From contig CADEDJ010000003.1 of the NCBI GenBank assembly GCA_902826055.1, positions 1-64,000 on the forward strand: DNA of 64,000 nucleotides, read 5' to 3'. Under the pieces are notes generated by a model. That model did no database searches and had not been told where the DNA came from. It saw nothing but the letters and a program-made list of their open reading frames with translations. The stretch comes from an uncultured Nitrosomonas sp. (lineage in GTDB: Bacteria > Pseudomonadota > Gammaproteobacteria > Burkholderiales > Nitrosomonadaceae). Every line of letters starts with the position of its first letter. Position 1 is the stretch's first letter. Below, piece by piece: positions 52,916-63,284 of this stretch. The position numbers were made by a program, and so were the translations under genes.

Positions 52916-53752
52916 TTAGAAATTTCTTGATGGCTCTGAAACGGACAAGCGATCAATCACGCTGATTGTATGCGTGGATTTACCCAGTAAATTACCCTGC
53001 AGATAATCCGCGCCTGAACGGATGGCGGCCGCCAATTGTCCGGATGTTTCAATATCCCGTACCAATAGGTTGGCGCCAAAGCTATGGATATTATCCACCA
53101 GCGCTGTAATGGCTTCGTGTCGCATCAAATCGCTTGCTTCAATGCGTACGATATTCGGATATAAGCTTCTGAGCTCCACCATCCAGTCGCTGCAATTGCC
53201 GCTGTAATCCGCAGCGATTTGATAGCCACGGGAACGATAGTTGGTAATGACATGCTGCAATAATTTCCAATTGCGATTGACGATAGCCGGAATTTCAATG
53301 ACTACTTGCGAAGTCTTCATGCCAATCAAATCAAGAAAATTTTCAAATGCCCGGCCGTGATCGTCTTTAACACTTTCCAACAACCGTGGGTGAACATCGA
53401 CAAATAAGTGATCCGTTTTGGAAGTGTGATTGAAATGATAATTGAGCGCATGAATGGCGCGGCACAACCGATCCAAATCGACCAATTGTTCGTCTTTTGC
53501 CGCCAATGAGAAAACTTGCCAAGGCCAAAGCGCCACATCGTCGTCTACCGTCGAACGGATATAGGCTGCGTGCCCGATGGTTTTTCCCGGCACGATACCG
53601 AAAACAGGCTGAAATACACTGGTAATTTCGCACTGATAAAAATATCCGCTGATCCAGCCGTTGTCGGCACGTTTCAAAGAATAGTCCGTGGCTGATTGGA
53701 TGAGCTCAAATTCATCCTTGACAGTAAAAATAGGATTGGTTGATGTATTCAT
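52916..53752 (-). CDS. Degenerate EAL-domain protein inside the sulfate operon
   Basis: The 278-residue protein runs from the ATG at 53752, which has AGGAG 7-8 bases upstream; an ATG at 53776 would add eight residues but lacks a site. The EAL outline is clear: SVFQPVFGI, LFVDVHPRLL, VVIEIPAIV, IAADYSGNC, IVRIEASDL and DYLQGNLLGK. However the catalytic EALxR reads HAAYIR, so glutamate is His, the DDFG aspartate pair is reduced to one Asp, and the Lys of KID is Arg. It is probably inactive as a phosphodiesterase and may be a c-di-GMP or protein-interaction module tied to sulfate status. Confidence 0.75.
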   Translation of the reverse strand: MNTSTNPIFTVKDEFELIQSATDYSLKRADNGWISGYFYQCEITSVFQPVFGIVPGKTIGHAAYIRSTVDDDVALWPWQVFSLAAKDEQLVDLDRLCRAIHALNYHFNHTSKTDHLFVDVHPRLLESVKDDHGRAFENFLDLIGMKTSQVVIEIPAIVNRNWKLLQHVITNYRSRGYQIAADYSGNCSDWMVELRSLYPNIVRIEASDLMRHEAITALVDNIHSFGANLLVRDIETSGQLAAAIRSGADYLQGNLLGKSTHTISVIDRLSVSEPSRNF

Positions 53753-53822
53753 GGAATGGCTCCTGTCGGCAATCAAAAAAACGCTTTATGGACGAGAGCG
53801 CGCCGCAGCACGCTACCTTGTC

Positions 53823-54824
53823 TCATTTCAGATAAATCTGATCGAATGTGCCGCCATCGGCAAAATGAATTTTGTGGGCATTTTTCCAGCCACCAAACGC
53901 ATCGTCGATTTTGAACAATTCAATCTGAGGAAACTTCCCGGCATACTTTTCGGTAACTTTCGCATGGGTTGGGCGATAGAAATGCTTGGCTACAATTTCT
54001 TGGCCTTCTTCCGAGTACAAGTATTGCAGATAGGCTTCCGCAATTTGACGCGTGCTTCTTTTGTCGACCACTTTATCGACGACTGCTACCGGTGGTTCGG
54101 CAAGAATGCTGAGCGATGGAATTACAATTTCGAATTTATCCGAACCATATTCCTTGAGTGCCAGAAAGGCTTCGTTTTCCCAGGAAATGAAAACATCGCC
54201 GACACCTCGCTCTACAAACGTGGTGGTTGAACCGCGTGCGCCGGAATCCAGCACCGGGACATTTTTGTAAATATTGCCGACGAATTCCTGTACTTTACCC
54301 TCGCCAAAGCGCCGCTTGCCATATTCCCATGCCGCCAGATAATTCCACTGCGCGCCGCCGGATGTTTTCGGGTTTGGTGTAATCACGCTTACACCCGGGC
54401 GGGCCAGATCATCCCAATCTTTAATGCCTTTGGGATTACCTTTGTGCACCAGGAAAATGATCGTTGAGGTATACGGCGTACTGTTGAGTGCTAATCGTTT
54501 CTGCCAATCTTCCGGTAGTAATTTGGCTTTCTCTGCAATAGCGTTGATATCGTTCGCCAACGCTAATGTCACAACATCGGCTTCCAATCCGTCAATGACG
54601 GAGCGTGCTTGTTTGCCGGAGCCGCCGTGAGATTGTCGCACGGTGACTTTTTCGTTATTTTTTTCCTGCCAATGCTTGGCAAAAGCGGCATTAAATTCCT
54701 GATACAGTTCACGGGTTGGATCGTAAGAAACATTCAGCAAAGTTTTTTCAGCCAATACGTTACTGCCTATAAATAAGCTTGTTACCAAAAGGCTTGTTGC
54801 TAGCCATATTTTTTTAATAGCCAT
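53823..54824 (-). CDS. sbp: Sulfate ABC transporter substrate-binding protein
   Basis: The 333-residue protein has a signal peptide (cleavage near VLAE, residue 25). Family features are [20 protein letters not shown] (about 29), [27 protein letters not shown] (about 64), [18 protein letters not shown] (about 149) and [13 protein letters not shown] (about 269). It captures sulfate or thiosulfate in the periplasm for CysTWA. It follows the porin by 32 bp. Confidence 0.95.
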   Translation of the reverse strand: MAIKKIWLATSLLVTSLFIGSNVLAEKTLLNVSYDPTRELYQEFNAAFAKHWQEKNNEKVTVRQSHGGSGKQARSVIDGLEADVVTLALANDINAIAEKAKLLPEDWQKRLALNSTPYTSTIIFLVHKGNPKGIKDWDDLARPGVSVITPNPKTSGGAQWNYLAAWEYGKRRFGEGKVQEFVGNIYKNVPVLDSGARGSTTTFVERGVGDVFISWENEAFLALKEYGSDKFEIVIPSLSILAEPPVAVVDKVVDKRSTRQIAEAYLQYLYSEEGQEIVAKHFYRPTHAKVTEKYAGKFPQIELFKIDDAFGGWKNAHKIHFADGGTFDQIYLK

Positions 54825-54856
54825 GATTTTTCTCCAATTAAAAAATTTAAGATTGT

Positions 54857-56545
54857 TTATAAAAGACTGATTAATACTTCAAAGTACAGAAAGTCGGTGT
54901 CACCTGAACGTTGATCGACACAGGGATGTACGTTACTGCTATCGCAATGCGGGGCTGCTGCGATACGGCTTTTTACGAATTCTCCCGCGGTAAAATGGGT
55001 GTAGCCTAGGATGGTGTTTACGCGAGGAATGGGTTGGTAGCGAATACGCCCTTCAAACGCATGGCCCGCGAAATCACCGCTTTGTCCGGTACGGTCGCGG
55101 TTGAATCCCGGATCGCGGACCGTATTACTGATGTTGCCATCGAGAATATCGAACATGCGGTCGGTTTTGCTGGCCAACCAGTATCCGCCATAACCGAGTT
55201 CAAATCCCAATTTCTGCGTTGGACTGAATTCCATTCTGACTTTAGGTGCTTTAAGGTTTTCATAAATCACATAGTGATCCGCCGACCAAGGCCGGGCAAA
55301 CCCAAAAAAGCGGTCAAAACGATTGTCGACATTGTCAGTTGGATCCTTGTCACCTGTGGCATAACCGTAAAATAAGCCGATACGCGGTTTCCAAGCATGG
55401 TCAAAAGTTTTTCCCACTTCGATGGTATAACCATGTGCATCGACGCGATTAGGACCGGTAAACCCGAGCTGATGGTTGTAGCTGACATCAAAATCAAGAA
55501 TGTTGCCGGCCTTGCCGTAAACGCGGAATCCTGGCATATGAATTTGCCGATCGAGTCGATTGGTAGCAGTGAAACCACTGGGATCAGCCGTTTGTTTTTG
55601 GCCCATGTAGTACGTCTGGAAGGTAGCGATGTCTGACCACTTGCGCCACGTTCCAATCGCACCGAAGAACCACAAATGATCATTCGCTTCGTCAAATTTG
55701 GTTTGCAAGCGCCGTACCGGTTGCATGCCAAACAGATCCAGTTCCCAATCGTTGGCTTCACGCCCCAGATTTAGGCGGAAACCTTCAAAGGTATTGGTGG
55801 TATTGCGCCATTCGTTACGGGCAATAAAACGCCGGTCGGTTGTTTCGTAAGCCATGCGGCCCACGCGGAATCGAATCGGACGATCATTTCCCCGGTCATC
55901 AACGCCAATTGCTTTTTTGAAATACAATTCACCATAAGCATTGAGCAGATCGAATTCGTTTCTTTCCTGATCTGTAATGGCGTGTTTATTGTTATAGACA
56001 CGGGAGTCCTGAAATTCCACGGCAAAACGGAAGGGATCCAGGATGTTTTTTATGCCAATCCAAGCACGATTACGTAAAAAGAACGGATTATCTTCCCCGC
56101 CTTCTATACGCCGTATGTCATTATTGCGCCATTCATAACGTGTGCGATGTTCCAAACCGATATCCAGCCAAGTAACATCTTTAAACCGCTCAATACCGAT
56201 ATCACTTAGCTGGCGGACATATCGCGGTGGATCAGAATCCGGATTGGTGGCATAACTATTTGATCGCTGATGATAGCTGGCCGGCTTTGCTGCTTCCGGC
56301 GCTTTTTTCTCCGGAACAATGGCAGGAAGTTTTTCTTCCAGCTTAGATGGCTTATTATCCTGGTCGGATGATTTGTTGATTAATGGTTTACCCATGTCAA
56401 CAGCAATTTGCTGTGCAACTTGCACAACTTGTTGCTGCAAGGCTTGGAAATCCACGCCTGATTTTTCTTCAGGCGATGCCTGAATGGACTGAGTTGTAAA
56501 TATGCTCAACGCAACAATGCGTAAGAAACCCCAAAGAAGCTTCAC
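54857..56545 (-). CDS. Alginate-export-type outer-membrane porin
   Basis: About 562 residues from a GTG start at 56545, which has an ideal AAGGAG six bases upstream; an ATG at 56575 is possible but has no site. After the signal peptide comes a low-complexity periplasmic stretch (coiled [14 protein letters not shown], then proline/lysine-rich) and a beta-barrel of the alginate_exp family ([52 protein letters not shown] terminal strand). Its place between the YezD-like gene and sbp suggests it passes sulfur compounds across the outer membrane. Confidence 0.85.
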   Translation of the reverse strand: MKLLWGFLRIVALSIFTTQSIQASPEEKSGVDFQALQQQVVQVAQQIAVDMGKPLINKSSDQDNKPSKLEEKLPAIVPEKKAPEAAKPASYHQRSNSYATNPDSDPPRYVRQLSDIGIERFKDVTWLDIGLEHRTRYEWRNNDIRRIEGGEDNPFFLRNRAWIGIKNILDPFRFAVEFQDSRVYNNKHAITDQERNEFDLLNAYGELYFKKAIGVDDRGNDRPIRFRVGRMAYETTDRRFIARNEWRNTTNTFEGFRLNLGREANDWELDLFGMQPVRRLQTKFDEANDHLWFFGAIGTWRKWSDIATFQTYYMGQKQTADPSGFTATNRLDRQIHMPGFRVYGKAGNILDFDVSYNHQLGFTGPNRVDAHGYTIEVGKTFDHAWKPRIGLFYGYATGDKDPTDNVDNRFDRFFGFARPWSADHYVIYENLKAPKVRMEFSPTQKLGFELGYGGYWLASKTDRMFDILDGNISNTVRDPGFNRDRTGQSGDFAGHAFEGRIRYQPIPRVNTILGYTHFTAGEFVKSRIAAAPHCDSSNVHPCVDQRSGDTDFLYFEVLISLL

Positions 56546-56673
56546 TTCATTCTCCTTATGTGAGCTCTCCGGCATTCCGGTTGAGTCACTGATACTGTCT
56601 TGCTGTTTACCTCCGATGTTGGTGGTCGGTGTTATCTTGTTTGTAGAATCGAGGCAGTCTTAATTCATTATTT

Positions 56674-56877
56674 TTATGCCTTCTTTTCATTAGGTTTATT
56701 TTGATTCAAGCGAATTTTTTCCCGGCATTCGATCTGTACCACTCTACCGTCATGGATAACGATTTCAACGGATCCATATTCGATACTGGCAACCGCACGA
56801 AGAATTTCCTGAGTAATGCTTGTAGGTAGCTTTTTAGGCGGTTCTACAACAGTTTTTGCATCATAATCGGTAGTCAT
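56674..56877 (-). CDS. YezD-like (DUF2292) small protein, first gene of the sulfate operon
   Basis: The 67-residue protein has the DUF2292 core: ITQEILRAVASIEYGSVEIVIHDGRVVQIECREKIRL, about residues 21-57. YezD-type proteins are tied to sulfur-limitation genes in other bacteria. It leads the minus-strand sulfate operon, and a dyad operator lies 37 bp upstream. Confidence 0.85.
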   Translation of the reverse strand: MTTDYDAKTVVEPPKKLPTSITQEILRAVASIEYGSVEIVIHDGRVVQIECREKIRLNQNKPNEKKA

Positions 56878-56913
56878 TTACATCACTTTTTGAACAAAAA
56901 TATCAATGGAGGC

Positions 56914-56930
56914 GAACGATATCATCGTTC
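56914..56930. promoter_or_regulatory. Perfect dyad upstream of the sulfate operon
   Basis: GAACGATATCATCGTTC has two 7-bp arms with a 3-bp centre. It lies 37 bp before the ATG of the YezD-like gene, in the position of an operator. The binding protein is unknown; a sulfur regulator is a guess. Confidence 0.5.
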
Positions 56931-57108
56931 CTATATAAACAGAAATATTGTTTGGTTAAAATGATATTGCTAAATGTTATATAAAATATTTTATGATGCT
57001 TACTGATAAGCTATTACGTCGCGCGAAATTTGATAAGCCTGGAGCTTATTTATGGGATTGCAGGTGTAACGGATAGCGACTAAAGACCGCCTCAACAATT
57101 TACAGAGG

Positions 57109-57172
57109 TCATGCGGAATGTAGCGAGGAATCTGAATTAATCAATGGTAGAGTTTTTTGTACCCGAAATGAC
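57109..57172. repeat. Degenerate copy of the REP-like repeat
   Basis: GTCATGCGGAATGTAGCGAGGAATCT at the left and CCCGAAATGAC at the right correspond to the arms of the repeat at 48475-48544, with more changes. It lies in the gap before the 445-residue lipoprotein gene's end. The remainder of 56878-57243 holds the dyad and otherwise A+T-rich DNA. Confidence 0.45.
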
Positions 57173-57243
57173 ACCTATTCGGGAATTGCTTAATTGCTTG
57201 TTTTTGATTGGCCACCAGCTTTGCCGGTGGCCTTGAGGATGGT

Positions 57244-58521
57244 TTATTGGCGCTGTAATCTCAGCATCATCGGTTGCATACGCTTGATTGTTTGCGGAGC
57301 GATGAAGCCTTTTATTTCCAGTGATTTGACCGCGGATGCCGGCGCGCAATTGGCGACTTCCACCAACTTGACGACGAGTGGATTAAAGTAAACATCCATG
57401 CCGGTGTAACTTCCGGCATCATCACCGTCGTAATCACCGCGAAATTTGAATTCTTTCACCGGACCGTTCGGGCCACCACCTTGAGGATCTTCGTTATGAT
57501 CGGTATCGATGTAATGCGCTGAGCTTTCCATGTTGCCTTGAATGCTATCAATGCGCCAGCCGGATGGAGCTGTGTAATAAGAAACGATATGTTCTCCTTC
57601 TGCCGTGGTCCAGTCGCTGCGCGTTTCTTTGGCTTTCATCCAAAGCCGCACATTAACATGCGTACCTTCATTGATCCAGCGTGCGGTTGCCCATACTTCG
57701 GGGCCATGGCCGGAGAATTCCTTATCGCCTCGGGTGTGGGGCGGGTTATAGGTGACAAAAGTACTGCGCGAATAAGTTTCTGTTTTTTCCCGGCATATGG
57801 GTGTAGCTGGCTGGATGATGGCAATACTGGAAATGACACGATCTTGCCACTCCAGGGTAAGGCGGTCACTGTCACTGGATACGGGGACGCCATTGGCACC
57901 GAGATTGAGCGTCATATGATAATGCGTCGGACGGTCTAGGTATGAAGATACATTCGACGTATGGGATTTTTCTTTTAGCGTGACTTTAATCGGTGTGGTG
58001 TCAAAATCATAACCGAAAAATTCCAGTTTATTGCGTCGGCTCGTATCCAACGCCATGTCCACTGCCGCTGGTACCACATGACACAGTGCCGGTTCAACCG
58101 GAGGTACCTCTTGATGCAGTAGGCGGGCGCGAATTCTGACCAAGGCTTGGCGCACACGTGAACCGATGAAATCCATATTACAGCGCAGTTCCGTACCGGT
58201 AGCGGCAACGCTGCGATTAAGTAAATCAGATATTTCATTGCGGATGGTCGATTGAGCGTCAGCGGTCAATTTATCGGTAGTTTGCTGCAACACCGATTGC
58301 CAAGCGGATGAGTTACGATCCAACGCATCAATGGCGCCATCCAATGCCGTAACGGTATCGCCGGTAACATCGCTTACGGTATCGGCGACGCGATCAATTT
58401 TATCGCCGATACTGCAAGCGGAAATCGAGATCGATAGAATTATTAGCAAGCATAATGGCAATAAGTGCAATGTAAAACATGTTTGAAGGCGGTGTGACAG
58501 AAATGATGGAGTTGCTTTCAT
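57244..58521 (-). CDS. Lipoprotein of unknown function
   Basis: About 425 residues from the ATG at 58521, which has AGGAG nearby; the longer frame from 58581 adds 20 residues with no signal. The lipobox SISAC (Cys about residue 36) predicts a lipid-anchored protein. A helical segment (DKIDRVADTVSDVTGDTV to QALVRIRARLL, about 40-135) is followed by a beta-rich domain with SNVSSYLDRPTHYHMTLNLG and AIIQPATPIC. I do not recognise a family. It stands alone between the sulfate operon and the beta-propeller gene. Confidence 0.7.
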   Translation of the reverse strand: MKATPSFLSHRLQTCFTLHLLPLCLLIILSISISACSIGDKIDRVADTVSDVTGDTVTALDGAIDALDRNSSAWQSVLQQTTDKLTADAQSTIRNEISDLLNRSVAATGTELRCNMDFIGSRVRQALVRIRARLLHQEVPPVEPALCHVVPAAVDMALDTSRRNKLEFFGYDFDTTPIKVTLKEKSHTSNVSSYLDRPTHYHMTLNLGANGVPVSSDSDRLTLEWQDRVISSIAIIQPATPICREKTETYSRSTFVTYNPPHTRGDKEFSGHGPEVWATARWINEGTHVNVRLWMKAKETRSDWTTAEGEHIVSYYTAPSGWRIDSIQGNMESSAHYIDTDHNEDPQGGGPNGPVKEFKFRGDYDGDDAGSYTGMDVYFNPLVVKLVEVANCAPASAVKSLEIKGFIAPQTIKRMQPMMLRLQRQ

Positions 58522-58803
58522 GCTGTTGATCTCCTGGTTGATAAGAGGAAAACCCGCATTTACGCTGCACTGTGCAGGCACTGAAAAAAACTTTCTTGGC
58601 AGCTAATATAAATAATGCTAAGTGCCGAGTCAAACTTGTTCTTAGGATTTTAGCAGCCGTTTCACCCGATACAGTGAAGAGTTTCGGATATTTAAGCACA
58701 GCATAAAATATACACTTGCAGAACAAAGATCATAGGCCTATCCTGATAACCGTATATCTATAGGATTAATAAATCCTATTGATTTTAAAAAGGAGAGCAA
58801 TCT

Positions 58804-59865
58804 ATGAAAGAAAAATTCTTTGTTACAAAGTGTTGGTTGCTTGCGCTACCTGCGTTTATGCTGACATTAAATGTTTCCTATGCCATGCCGGGTATGCATG
58901 GCTCGGGCGGTGACGCTGTCACGGAGCACCCACGGATTTCTAACAGTATCGCCGGGAAAATCAACTCATCCGGCTCAGAGATGGAGATTACTTACAGCGC
59001 CGATGGCAAAACCGCGATTTTTGTGTCAACCCGTGAAGGCAGCATTCAATCACCCGGAGGTAATTACAGTTTCGATATTTGGATATCGTATCTGGTCGAT
59101 GGTGAATGGCAAGAACCGCTTCACCTTGGGCCTGGGATCGATCCAAAGGTGGGGCCGAACATCAATACAACGGCATGGGAATTGGAGCCGAGTTTCTCGG
59201 ATGATGGCAATGTCATTTATTTCACCCGTTACGAGCCGGGTAATATGTTGTCCGGCGATTTATATGTGGTACAAAAAGTCGATGGTGTCTGGCAATCGGC
59301 CAGAAATTGGAACGACGTGCCCGAGCTGCCAAATATCAATACGCCGACTGGCGAGGAGCATTGTCCGATTATCGCTTCCGATAGCCTGATTTATTTCAGC
59401 TACCATCAGCCCGGCGTGACGCAAGACAGCGACATCTGGAAAGTCGAAAAGAAGGACGGCGTGTGGCAAAAACCCGAGAGTCTGGGAGCGAAAATCAATT
59501 CGCCGCATCGCGATCATATGCATTGGACCGGGTTATCCAAAGATGGCAAAAGCCTGATCATAACAAGCATGCGAACCGATTTAGGCTCGCGCGGCGGTCA
59601 TGACGAGTGGATTTCGCATCAGAACGCCGGTGGCGAATGGCAGGAACCGGTCAATCTCGGTGATGCGGTTAATACCAGCGGGGAAGATATGTGCTGGACA
59701 TTTACCCCGGATGGCAAGAAATTCACCGGCAGTTGGGGGCCGCACGGCACTTACGATATGGATATCCGTTCGATTAATAAAGACGATGTGCCGCTGTTGA
59801 AAAATTTCGAGCCAATCGGCCCGCCACCGAATTTGCTCATCAACAGTCAGTCGAAATCGAAATAA
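58804..59865 (+). CDS. Secreted PD40-type beta-propeller protein
   Basis: The 353-residue protein has a signal peptide (cleavage near SYAMP, residue 27). Repeated blades carry the TolB/PD40 pattern: ITYSADGKTAIFVSTREG, PSFSDDGNVIYFTRYEPG, WTGLSKDGKSLIITSMRT and WTFTPDGKKFTGSWGPHG, each followed by a DIWxxxxxDGxWQxPxxLG stretch. This repeat family is common in secreted proteins of unknown ligand. AGGAG precedes the ATG. Confidence 0.85.
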   Translation: MKEKFFVTKCWLLALPAFMLTLNVSYAMPGMHGSGGDAVTEHPRISNSIAGKINSSGSEMEITYSADGKTAIFVSTREGSIQSPGGNYSFDIWISYLVDGEWQEPLHLGPGIDPKVGPNINTTAWELEPSFSDDGNVIYFTRYEPGNMLSGDLYVVQKVDGVWQSARNWNDVPELPNINTPTGEEHCPIIASDSLIYFSYHQPGVTQDSDIWKVEKKDGVWQKPESLGAKINSPHRDHMHWTGLSKDGKSLIITSMRTDLGSRGGHDEWISHQNAGGEWQEPVNLGDAVNTSGEDMCWTFTPDGKKFTGSWGPHGTYDMDIRSINKDDVPLLKNFEPIGPPPNLLINSQSKSK

Positions 59866-60109
59866 AATTAAGGATTCTCTGAAAAACTGCTGCGCACAAG
59901 CTGTGCCGCGTTGAAATCAGGCTCAAAATACCGAATGGCCATTCGGATGATTCGGCCTGATTCTCTGCCTGGCCTGACCGCTGATTTTTGCTATTTCGGA
60001 GCTTTCTTAGCGGTCTGGTTCATTATTATTCAGCCTCCTATTACAGAGTTTTTTCAAAATTTTTGTCAAGACTTGATAAAATCAGAAACCGGTTTAGGCT
60101 TGAAATCAA
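59866..60109. other. Gap with possible insertion-sequence remnant
   Basis: No gene is complete. On the minus strand, GGAGG lies shortly before an ATG at about 60028 that starts MNQTAKKAPK and stops at once, and the following DNA keeps a start-less frame of about 50 codons. The arms TCTCTGAAAAACT and AGTTTTTTCA-type sequence near the ends are only weakly inverted. A worn insertion-sequence fragment is possible but unproven. Confidence 0.35.
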
Positions 60110-63014
60110 ATGCAAAGAGAATCATCGTTGATTACGAAACCGCAATTAACACCGCATCAAAGTCAGTATTTTGCTTGACTGCTCACGCGCCGGGCTGCGA
60201 GCGACTCGGTCGAATTATTGGCTTCAACGCTGGTCGATTCACAAGTTGACCTCAATCCCCATCAAGTGGAGGCAGCGTTGTTTGCTTGCCGCAATCCGCT
60301 GTCTCGCGGCGTAATCCTTGCTGATGAGGTAGGGCTGGGTAAAACCATTGAAGCAGGTTTGGTGATTTCACAACGCTGGGCCGAGCGCCGCCGCCGCATT
60401 CTGATCATTGTTCCAGCTAACCTGCGCAAGCAGTGGTATCAGGAATTACAGGATAAATTCAGTTTGCAAAGCCTAATCCTGGAAACCAAAAGTTTTAACG
60501 CCATCCGCAAGCAGATACATCAAAATCCATTTGAGTATGATTCCGGCCCGCTGATTTGCTCTTATCAGTTTGCCAAAGCCAAAGCGGACAATATCAAAAC
60601 CATCGAATGGGATCTGGTCGTGCTCGATGAAGCCCATCGGTTGCGCAACGTCTACAAAACCAGCAATGTCATCGCCAAAGCACTGAAGGAAGCGCTGGCG
60701 CGCGTCCATTCCAAGGTGCTGCTGACAGCAACCCCGCTACAGAATTCTTTACTGGAGCTTTACGGACTTACCAGCATGATCGATGACCGCATTTTTGGCG
60801 ACATCGACAGTTTGCGCAGCCAATTCACTACTGCTGGAAAAGATCAAAACTTCGCCGGCTTGCGTCATCGCCTGGCACCGGTCTGTAAGCGTACTTTGCG
60901 CAAAGAAGTGCAGCCCTATATCTCGTATACCTCTCGCAAAGCGATTGTTGAGGAATTTACGCCGTCAAGGCGAAGAGCAAGAACTGTCACGGCTTGTGTC
61001 GGACTACCTGCGCCGTCCAAACCTCAAGGCATTACCGGAAGGCCAACACCAACTGATTTCTCTGGTGCTGTGGAAATTGCTGGCATCGTCGACACACGCG
61101 ATCGCTGGCGCGCTGGATACTATGGCTAATCGTCTTCAAGGAATGCTGGATGATGCGACCAATCATCTTGATCTGGCTGAGGAATTGGATGAAGACTATG
61201 AGTCGCTGGATGAAACCGCCGGCGAATGGAACGATCAAGCCCTTGATGCCTCATCCTCCACACGCAGCGAATGCGAAGCCATTTCACAGGAAATCGCCGA
61301 TCTGCGCCATTTCAAAACACTGGCAGCCAGTATTCGCGACAACGCCAAAGGCAAAGCCTTGCTTATTGCACTGGATCGCGCTTTCGTCGAACTGGATCGG
61401 CTAGGCGCAGCCAGGAAAGCGATTATCTTTACCGAATCGAAACGGACGCAGGATTATCTGCTTTCTTTATTAGAGCAAACCCGATATGGCGAGAACATCG
61501 TGCTCTTCAACGGCACCAACAGCGATGCACGGGCGCAGACTATCTACAAAGATTGGTTGAAGCGCCACCAAGGCAGCGACCGCGTGACTGGCTCCAAGAC
61601 CGCCGATACGCGAGCGGCGCTGGTCGAACACTTTAAGGAATATGGCAAGATCATGATCGCCACCGAGGCAGGCGCTGAAGGCATCAACCTACAATTCTGC
61701 TCGCTGGTGATTAATTATGACCTGCCTTGGAATCCGCAACGTATCGAACAGCGCATCGGGCGCTGTCATCGCTACGGGCAAAAGTTCGACGTGGTGGTGG
61801 TGAATTTCGTGGATCGCAGCAACGAAGCCGATGCGCGGGTATACGAACTGCTGGCGCAGAAATTCCAGCTTTTCGAGGGCGTGTTCGGCGCCAGCGATGA
61901 AGTGTTGGGTGCGATCGGTTCGGGGATCGACTTCGAGCGCCGCATTGCCGGGATTTATCAAAATTGCCGCGAGTCCGAGCAAATCAGAGCCAATTTCGAG
62001 CAACTCCAGCGCGACCTTTCCGGCGAAATTAACGAGGCAATGGTCAAGACGCGCCGGATTATAATGGAAAACTTCGACGAGGAAGTGCAAGAAAAGCTGC
62101 GAGTTCGCGCCGATGAAAGCAAATCCGCCCGAAGCCGCTTCGAGCGCATGCTGATGGACTTGACCCAAACGGAACTGATCGATTGCGCTGCCTTCAATGA
62201 TGGCGGATTCGAGCTTCATCGCACTCCGGCTGACATAGAGAACGGTGGATTGGCAGGTATCGAACTTGGACGTTACGAACTGCCGCGCCGCTCCGGCGAT
62301 GCGCATCTGTACCGCATCGGTCATCCGCTGGCTGAATGGGTCATCCAGCAAGCGAAAACCCGCGATCTTCCCGCAGCGCAGCTGGTGTTCGACTATGAGG
62401 CCTACGGCTCGAAGATCAGTACTCTCGAACCGTATCGCGGCAAAACCGGATGGCTCACCTTAAGACTCATTACCGTCATGACGCTAGGGCAACATGAACA
62501 GCACCTGCTGGTTGCCGCCAGCACCGCCGAAGGTGAAGTTTTGACTGAAATTGATCCTGAAAAACTGCTGCGCCTGCCCGCGGTCATGCAAGTGGCAGAA
62601 CCGTTTAATGCAACGGACACCGCCTTGCAGGCCGATATCGAAACCCGCAAAGCTACACTGCTTCGTGACATCAATCAGCGTAACCTCGGTTACTTCGAGC
62701 AGGAAGTCCAGAAGCTGGACGCCTGGGCGGACGATCTGAAACTGGGATTGGAACAGGAAATCAAGGCCATCGATGTCGAAATTAAGGAAGTACGCCGCAT
62801 GGCTGCGGTTTCTGCCACATTGGAAGAGAAATTAGCGCAGCAAAAGCATCAGCGCGAGCTGGAAAGCAAACGTAGTAAGCTGCGCCGCGAATTATTTATC
62901 CGGCAAGATGAAGTCGAAGCACAGCGCAACGACTTGATCAACCAGTTGGAAGTGCAGCTCCAGCAGGAGGTTCAGGCACATACTTTGTTCACCGTGGCGT
63001 GGGAATTGCTATGA
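60110..63014 (+). pseudogene. SNF2/DEAD-type helicase with an early stop and a frameshift
   Basis: The start ATG at 60110 gives MQRESSLITKPQLTPHQSQY before an in-frame TGA at 60176-60178; the frame then resumes with LLTRRAASDSVELLASTL. Walker A GVILADEVGLGKTIEAG, Walker B LVVLDEAHRLRN and SLTATPL-like TATPLQNSLLEL follow. Near 60970 the frame changes by one base (FTPS to QGEEQELSRL). The second part carries the helicase C-terminal domain, TEAGAEGINLQFCSL and RIEQRIGRCHRYGQ, then a long coiled coil to 63014. Intact relatives are about 950 residues and occur in restriction or other phage-defence clusters. Two separate lesions make activity unlikely. Confidence 0.8.
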
Positions 63015-63070
63015 AATTCGAGGAATTCCAGGCGGACCGATGGCAGCTACGCTATCAGTACAGAATATAA
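63011..63070 (+). pseudogene. Truncated second gene after the helicase
   Basis: An ATG at 63011 overlaps the helicase stop as ATGA. The 19-residue product (MKFEEFQADRWQLRYQYRI) ends at 63070. The EFQAxRWxxRYQY start suggests the beginning of a longer protein, perhaps of Fic type, cut by a deletion or stop. The coupling shows a former operon with the helicase. Confidence 0.5.
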
Positions 63071-63284
63071 GGTAAAGGAAACCTATTTTGTTTACCTTAG
63101 TACTCAATTAAAGAAAAGTTGAAACGCTGCTGATGAGCAATTAAAAACTCGAACCCAAAACTGCCATCGGTTTGCCGGCATCGGCAAACCGATCAATGCG
63201 AAAGTGATGAGTAACTAGCTTGCTTTACACCCATGAGGTTGTGATAATTCAGTTTAACGCTACTTTTCACGATCCAAAAACAAC

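Noticed and set aside
60176-60178. TGA in the helicase read as selenocysteine or tryptophan
   Set aside because: Many genes here end in TGA, no selenocysteine element is visible, and a second lesion lies downstream.
61689-62351. 220-codon minus-strand frame inside the helicase
   Set aside because: It overlaps the conserved helicase C-terminal domain and shows no domain of its own.
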